Origin: Acetobacteraceae bacterium
Lineage (GTDB): Bacteria > Pseudomonadota > Alphaproteobacteria > Acetobacterales > Acetobacteraceae
Length of the DNA: 39,422 nucleotides
Assembly: GCA_022842185.1 (NCBI GenBank)
Contig: JALHQB010000048.1
Span: 1 to 39,422 of the forward strand
Direction of reading: 5' to 3'
Part shown: piece by piece, positions 35,150 to 39,422 of the stretch
Numbering within the stretch: position 1 is the first letter of the stretch
Layout of the letters: each line of letters starts with the position of its first letter
Made by a program: the position numbers and the translations under genes
Notes under the pieces: model-generated
Told to the model about the DNA's origin: nothing
Databases searched by the model: none
The model's input: only the letters and a program-made list of their open reading frames with translations

Positions 35150-35365
35150 GCGCGACCGCGACCAGACCGCCAGCCGGCCCCGGCGCGCCAGGGCGGGGCA
35201 CGGAGGCAAGGCGGGCGGATGCCGGCCGCCCGCCGTCTGAGCCCCCAGAACTCCAGAATCCAGGAGCGCAAAGCGCGACCGCGCCCAGACCTCCAGCCCG
35301 CCCCGGCGCACAAGTCCAGGGCGCGGAGGCAAGCCGGCCGGATGGCCGGCGCCCGCCGTCTGAGG
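35150..35365 (-). repeat. 123-bp imperfect tandem duplication upstream of opgH
   Basis: Unit 1 starts with GCGCGACCGCGACCAGACC at 35150, unit 2 with GCGCGACCGCGCCCAGACC at 35273. Both run through GGAGGCAAG...GGATG...GGC...GCCCGCCGTCTGAG. The period is 41 codons. It fills the opgH-Bug 3 gap and carries no gene. Confidence 0.85.
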
Positions 35366-35395
35366 GCAAACAAAAAGCTCCAGCGGCCGTCGCGT

Positions 35396-36367
35396 TCAGT
35401 CGATCTGCGCCCCGGAGGCCCGCACCACCGGCGCCCATTTCGCCACTTCCGCCCGCATGAAGGCATCGAAGGCGTCAGGGCCGAGCGGCCAGGGTTCCGC
35501 GCCATAATCCCGCAGCCGCTGCGCGATGCCCGGGTCGTTCAGCGCGGCGACGATCTCAGTCCCCAGCCGGTCGCGAATCGCGCGCGGCACCCCCGCCGGC
35601 ATGGCGATGCCATACCAGGACGCCACGTCGAAATCCGGCACGCCCTGGTCCTGCAACGGCGCCAGCTCTGGCATCGTCGCGACGCGCTGCGCGGTCGAGA
35701 CACCCAGCGCGCGCAGCATCCCCGCAAGCACCTGCTGGCGGGAGACCGGGGCGTTGTCGATGTTGAACAGCACTTCCCCGTTCAGCACCGCGGCCATCGA
35801 AGGCGCAGTGCCGCGATACGGAACATGCGTCACCTCGATGCCCATCCGCATGCCGAACAGCAGCCCCGACAGATGCGAGGAGGTGCCCGAGCCGGCGGAG
35901 GAGAAATTGGCGCGTGCCGGGTTCGCCTTGCAGTAGGCGACCAGGTCCTGCACCGACCGGATCGGTCCGTCCCCCTTCACGATCAGCACGTTGGGCATGG
36001 CGGCGATGCGGGCGACGCCCGGCAGATCCTTCAGCGGATCGAAGGACAGACGACGATAGAGAGTCGGCCCGATGCCGTGCGACGCGATATGGTTGACGTA
36101 ATAGGTGTAGCCATCCGGGGTGGATCGCGCCGTCACCTCGGCGCCCACCATCCCGCCGGCGCCGGGGCGGGGTTCGAGGATCAGCGGCTGGCCCAGCGTC
36201 TCGCGCAGCCGGTTCTCCATCATGCGCACGAAGATGTCCGACACGCCCCCGGCCGCACCGCCGAGGATGAAGCGGATCGGCTTGTCGGGCCAGGCGCCCT
36301 GGGCCTGGGCGGACGGGGCGGCCAGCACGGCGGCTGCGGCGCCCGCGAGGGTGCGACGGGTGATCAT
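35396..36367 (-). CDS. Bug/TctC-family periplasmic solute-binding protein 3
   Basis: 323 residues; ATG 36367 follows AGGAGGAAATC, the best ribosome-binding site in the window. The signal MITRRTLAGAAAAVLAAPSAQAQG carries RRTL (Tat-like) and is cut near Ala-Gln-Ala. Mature: WPDKPIRFILGGAAGGVSDIFVRMM (AAGG replaces the usual PPGG/PAGG in the ligand loop), LILEPRPGAGGMVGAEVTA, DGYTYYVNHIASHG, VPYRGTAPSMAAVLNGEVLFNIDNAPV and VATMPELAPLQDQGVPDFDVASWYGIAMPAGVP. The ligand is probably a small carboxylic acid. No transporter subunits are near. Two family A elements lie just upstream. Confidence 0.93.
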   Translation of the reverse strand: MITRRTLAGAAAAVLAAPSAQAQGAWPDKPIRFILGGAAGGVSDIFVRMMENRLRETLGQPLILEPRPGAGGMVGAEVTARSTPDGYTYYVNHIASHGIGPTLYRRLSFDPLKDLPGVARIAAMPNVLIVKGDGPIRSVQDLVAYCKANPARANFSSAGSGTSSHLSGLLFGMRMGIEVTHVPYRGTAPSMAAVLNGEVLFNIDNAPVSRQQVLAGMLRALGVSTAQRVATMPELAPLQDQGVPDFDVASWYGIAMPAGVPRAIRDRLGTEIVAALNDPGIAQRLRDYGAEPWPLGPDAFDAFMRAEVAKWAPVVRASGAQID

Positions 36368-36410
36368 GCGTGATTTCCTCCTGGCCTCCTGGGCCTTGGA
36401 AGGAAGACTA

Positions 36411-36486
36411 GAGTGGTTTCGCCGGACGGCGCTGCCGGAAACCGCTCCAAGCCAAGATTTGAGCAAGCGTCCGAACGCGCCTGGCT
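36411..36486 (-). repeat. Family A element, copy 9 (diverged, hairpin-1 half)
   Basis: Minus strand: CAGGCGCGTTCGGACGCTTGCTCAAAT-TTGGCTTGGAGC, then a hairpin whose arms are GGTTTCCGG / CCGGCGAAACC (plus 36415-36443). The linker clearly matches; stem sequences differ from the other copies. It lies 44 bases upstream of the Bug 3 start. Confidence 0.6.
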
Positions 36487-36576
36487 GCGCGCGGGCTGCG
36501 CGAACCGGCCGCCCAACCACTGCCGGCCGGCTCAGCCCCGGTGGGACAACCTCCTCGGCCAGGCAGCCAGAACGCT

Positions 36577-36652
36577 GTGCACCAGACCGCGCCGGCGCAA
36601 AATGCTCCAAGCCTTTGTCTGAGCGAGCATCTTCACGCGCGATCCCGCTCTA
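36577..36652 (-). repeat. Family A element, copy 8 (hairpin 2 deleted; supplies the ftsK stop)
   Basis: Minus strand: TAGAGCGGGATCGCG then directly CGTGAAGATGCTCGCTCAGACAAAGGC; the CCTGACT...AGTCAGG hairpin is missing exactly. Hairpin 1 is TGCGCCGG / CGCGGT / CTGGTGCA (36578-36599 on plus; two wobble pairs). The first TAG (36652-36650) is the ftsK stop. Confidence 0.85.
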
Positions 36653-39205
36653 ATCCCGCGGCCCGGGCGCCAGCACTTCGCGCTTGCCGACATGATTGGC
36701 CGCGCCAACCACGCCTTGCTTCTCCATCTGCTCGATCAGCTTGGCGGCTCGGTTGTAGCCGATGTTCAGGTGCCGCTGGACAAAGGACGTGCTGGCCTTG
36801 CCTTCGCGGGTGACCAGCGCGACCGCCTGGTCGTACAGCGATGCCTCGCCATCGGTATTGCCGCCCAGCATGCCGGGCTGCATGCCGTCCTCTTCCGCTT
36901 CCTCGGTGACTTCCTCGACATAGGCGGGTTCGCCCTGCTCGCGCAGGAACTCGACCACCCGCTCGACCTCGGTGTCGGACACGAAGGGGCCATGCACGCG
37001 GGCCACGCGCTGCCCGCCGGGCATGTGCAGCATGTCGCCCTGGCCGAGCAACTGTTCGGCCCCCTGCTCGCCGAGAATGGTGCGGCTGTCGATCTTGGAG
37101 GTGACCTGGAAGGAAATGCGCGTCGGGAAGTTCGCCTTGATGGTGCCGGTGATGACATCGACCGAAGGCCGCTGCGTCGCCATGATCACATGGATGCCCG
37201 CGGCACGCGCCATCTGCGCCAGGCGCTGCACCGCGGCCTCGATCTCCTTGCCGGCGACGATCATCAGGTCGGCCATTTCGTCGATCACCACGACGATCAT
37301 CGGCAGGGCCTCGAGCGCCAGCGGCTGTTCCTCGAACACCGGCTTGCCGGTGTCTGGGTCGAAGCCGGTCTGCACCTTGCGCGTCAGCACTTCGCCACGC
37401 TGGCGCGCCGCGACGACCTTGTCGTTGTAGCCACCGATGTTGCGCACGCCGAGCTGCGACATGGACCGATACCGCCGCTCCATCTCGCGGACCGTCCATT
37501 TCAACGCCCCGATCGCCTTGGGCGGTTCGGTCACGACCGGCGCGAGCAGATGCGGAATGCGGTCATAGACCGACAATTCCAGCATCTTCGGGTCGATCAT
37601 GATGAAGCGGCACTCGTCCGGCGCGAAGCGGTACAGCAGCGACAGGATCATGGTGTTGATCCCGACCGACTTGCCCGAACCCGTGGTGCCGGCGATCAGC
37701 AGGTGCGGCATGCGCGCGAGGTCGGCGATGACCGGCCCACCGCCAATGTCCTTGCCCAGGGCCAGCGGTAGCTTCGCCTGGTTCCGGCCCCAGGCCTCAT
37801 CGGCAAACATCTCGGACAGATAGACGGTCTCGCGCTTGGTGTTCGGCATCTCGATGCCGATCACGTTGCGCCCCGGCACCGTGGCGATACGCACCGCGAT
37901 CAGCGACATCGACCGCGCGATGTCGTCGGCCAGGCCGATGACGCGCGACGACTTCGTGCCCGGTGCGGGTTCCAGCTCGTACAGCGTGACCACCGGGCCG
38001 GGCCGGATCTCGGCGATGCGCCCGCGCACGCCGTAATCCTCGAGCACCGATTCCAGCAGCCTTGCATTGGCCTGGAGCGATTCCTCCGAAGGCCGGCCGG
38101 TGCGTCGCGCCGGCGCTTCGGTCAGCAGGTCGAGCGGCGGCAGCTTCCACCCGGTGCCGAGGTCGAGTGCACGCTGTTCAGGCACGCGGGCACGGTCGGG
38201 CGCCCGGTCCAGCACCTTGGCGCGCGATACGAGGCGCGGCTTGGCGGCCGGTTCGGTGCCTGGACGGGCATCGCCGTCCTGCCCCGGCAGGGGGGCGGGC
38301 GGCGCGGCGGGGCTGGGTGGCACGGCGGTCGCGGCCTCATCCGCCGCGCGCAGCATGGCGCCGAGCGGCGTCGCCGATGGTTCCCGCCGCAACAGCGCCC
38401 CGGCGCCGCGACCCATGCTGCGGAAGGGGCGCGATATCCGGGCGAACATCCCGGGCCCGCGCGGGGCGTCGGGTTGGTCCTCCGGCTCCTCCTCGTCATC
38501 CCGGCCGGGGCCGGGGCGACGCAGGCTGGCCGCGCCTGAACGCGCCGCGCCAACCGCGACCTGCCCGGCGCCGACCGCGACACGACCCGCGCCGCGCCAT
38601 TCACCCACCGTCAGGCCGCAGGCGATGAAGGCCGATCCCACCGCGGCAACCATGACGATCCCCTGGCCCGCCAAGGTCCCGAAGGGGCCCAGCAGCTTGG
38701 CCAGCGTATCCACCAGCAGCCCCGCCACGACAGGCCCGACGATGCCACCCGGCCCGGCTTCCACCGGCAAATGCGACGGCAATGGCAGCAGGGACAGGGC
38801 CGCCGCCACCACCGGCATACCCAGCAGCAGGCCAGCCAGCCTTGCCGTGATCGACCCGAGCCCGCGATGCGTCGCCAACCGGAACGCCCAGGCCAGCAGC
38901 GCGAGGCAGGGGAGTGCCGCACCAAAGCCGAATCCCTGCAGCATCACATCCGACACGACTGCCCCGGCGGGCCCCGCGAGGTTCGTCGTCGGTCCATGGG
39001 TCGCGGTGTTGAACGATGGATCGGCGGGGCTGTGGCTGCCGAGCGCCACGCCGATCACGATCGCGGCGAGCGCCACCAGCATGCCGCACATTTCCATCGC
39101 GCGCCGGCGCAGCACCGCGCGCACGGCGGCCGAGGCGAATCGACCGGAACCGGAGGAAGACCGGGCGGAGGCAGACGTATGATCGGACAGGGCAGCGCGG
39201 TTCAT
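36650..39205 (-). CDS. ftsK: DNA translocase FtsK
   Basis: 851 residues from ATG 39205 ([11 protein letters not shown]); an ATG ten codons upstream is possible. Four membrane helices lie within ~36-200 ([68 protein letters not shown]). A Pro/Ala/Arg-rich linker runs to ~370. The motor follows: Walker A GTTGSGKS at 506-513 (Lys512), Walker [11 protein letters not shown] with Asp642, and [51 protein letters not shown]. The C-terminal gamma domain ([36 protein letters not shown]) reads chromosome-polarity sequences and activates XerCD. FtsK pumps DNA at the septum during division. Length is normal for alphaproteobacteria. Confidence 0.97.
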   Translation of the reverse strand: MNRAALSDHTSASARSSSGSGRFASAAVRAVLRRRAMEMCGMLVALAAIVIGVALGSHSPADPSFNTATHGPTTNLAGPAGAVVSDVMLQGFGFGAALPCLALLAWAFRLATHRGLGSITARLAGLLLGMPVVAAALSLLPLPSHLPVEAGPGGIVGPVVAGLLVDTLAKLLGPFGTLAGQGIVMVAAVGSAFIACGLTVGEWRGAGRVAVGAGQVAVGAARSGAASLRRPGPGRDDEEEPEDQPDAPRGPGMFARISRPFRSMGRGAGALLRREPSATPLGAMLRAADEAATAVPPSPAAPPAPLPGQDGDARPGTEPAAKPRLVSRAKVLDRAPDRARVPEQRALDLGTGWKLPPLDLLTEAPARRTGRPSEESLQANARLLESVLEDYGVRGRIAEIRPGPVVTLYELEPAPGTKSSRVIGLADDIARSMSLIAVRIATVPGRNVIGIEMPNTKRETVYLSEMFADEAWGRNQAKLPLALGKDIGGGPVIADLARMPHLLIAGTTGSGKSVGINTMILSLLYRFAPDECRFIMIDPKMLELSVYDRIPHLLAPVVTEPPKAIGALKWTVREMERRYRSMSQLGVRNIGGYNDKVVAARQRGEVLTRKVQTGFDPDTGKPVFEEQPLALEALPMIVVVIDEMADLMIVAGKEIEAAVQRLAQMARAAGIHVIMATQRPSVDVITGTIKANFPTRISFQVTSKIDSRTILGEQGAEQLLGQGDMLHMPGGQRVARVHGPFVSDTEVERVVEFLREQGEPAYVEEVTEEAEEDGMQPGMLGGNTDGEASLYDQAVALVTREGKASTSFVQRHLNIGYNRAAKLIEQMEKQGVVGAANHVGKREVLAPGPRD

Positions 39206-39422
39206 CGGTGTTTGTGTCTTGATCCTGGCTGGCAATGCTATACCGGAAGTAATTAGGGCCGCAGCGTTTCAGCGGCCTCGCCGTGGATTGGCCCCGGCAG
39301 GCGTGGCCGCGGCGACACGCTCGGCGATGGCCCCATCACGCTGCCGCCGCTGGCAGGAAGACCGGTGGTGGGCATTCGGCGCCGGGCACCGCGCGCGCGG
39401 TGTGCACGGCGCCGCCGGGCGC
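39206..39422. other. Right edge, upstream of ftsK
   Basis: A minus-strand frame is open from the edge to a TAA at 39255-39253; its visible end reads ...[20 protein letters not shown]. It may be the tail of a gene outside the window, but no family is recognised and the composition is Pro/Arg-rich, so it may be chance. TATACCGGAAGTAATTA at 39240-39256 is an AT-rich spot in the ftsK promoter region. Confidence 0.3.

Noticed and set aside
32592..35240. 882-codon plus-strand frame over the esterase, membrane protein and opgH
   Set aside because: Gln/Arg/His-rich low complexity with no domain; three real genes lie on the other strand.

Overview
The window is very GC-rich, almost fully coding DNA from an alphaproteobacterium. 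The closest fit is the Acetobacteraceae (Roseomonas-like Rhodospirillales). This rests on gene content and order: acnA divergent from ccmAB, hemC divergent from tsaD, a mitofilin-like/HemY pair, a Hint_2-tailed RTX protein, and three separate Bug/TctC periplasmic binding proteins without their membrane partners. The placement is inferred; no rRNA or tRNA gene was recognised.

Layout. 0-8.8 kb: end of a mitofilin-like gene and hemY (haem-biosynthesis block), a membrane diguanylate cyclase and an AbrB-type membrane protein, all rightward; then hemC leftward, divergent from tsaD-rlmJ-gpsA. 8.8-13.95 kb: accessory stretch with a small unknown protein, a 1108-residue leftward RTX repeat protein ending in a Hint domain, and a 1-kb non-coding, partly AT-rich region. 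13.95-18.1 kb: ccmA-ccmB (haem exporter for cytochrome c maturation) divergent from acnA, which ends in a convincing intrinsic terminator. 18.2-24.5 kb: leftward genes for a Bug protein, a 3-hydroxybutyrate-dehydrogenase-like SDR, a PfkB kinase, an AEC transporter, a lipoprotein, a bactofilin and an EI24/CysZ-like membrane protein. 24.8-26.9 kb: a second Bug protein followed by three small exported proteins, two of them 11-residue-repeat paralogues. 27.2-31.7 kb: maeB-DUF488 leftward, divergent from a large exported serine-hydrolase-like protein. 31.75-39.2 kb: an HSL-family esterase, a membrane protein, an OpgH-type glucosyltransferase, a third Bug protein and ftsK, all leftward.

The most unusual content is not a single gene. 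Two families of short interspersed two-hairpin elements sit at gene boundaries. Family A has about nine copies. Stem changes are compensated on the other arm, one copy has lost exactly one hairpin, and in three copies the first TAG is the stop codon of the preceding gene. Family B has three copies with a conserved linker and re-sequenced but still perfect stems. Other points worth checking are the charge-swapped 11-residue-repeat pair of small exported proteins, the RTX-Hint protein, and a 123-bp tandem duplication upstream of opgH.

Most genes here are ordinary housekeeping functions (haem and cytochrome maturation, tRNA t6A, rRNA methylation, TCA cycle, malic enzyme, cell division) and make no single pathway. 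The Bug proteins, the AEC and AbrB transporters, malic enzyme and the hydroxybutyrate dehydrogenase suggest a life on organic acids. I found no CRISPR array, transposase, integrase or phage gene.
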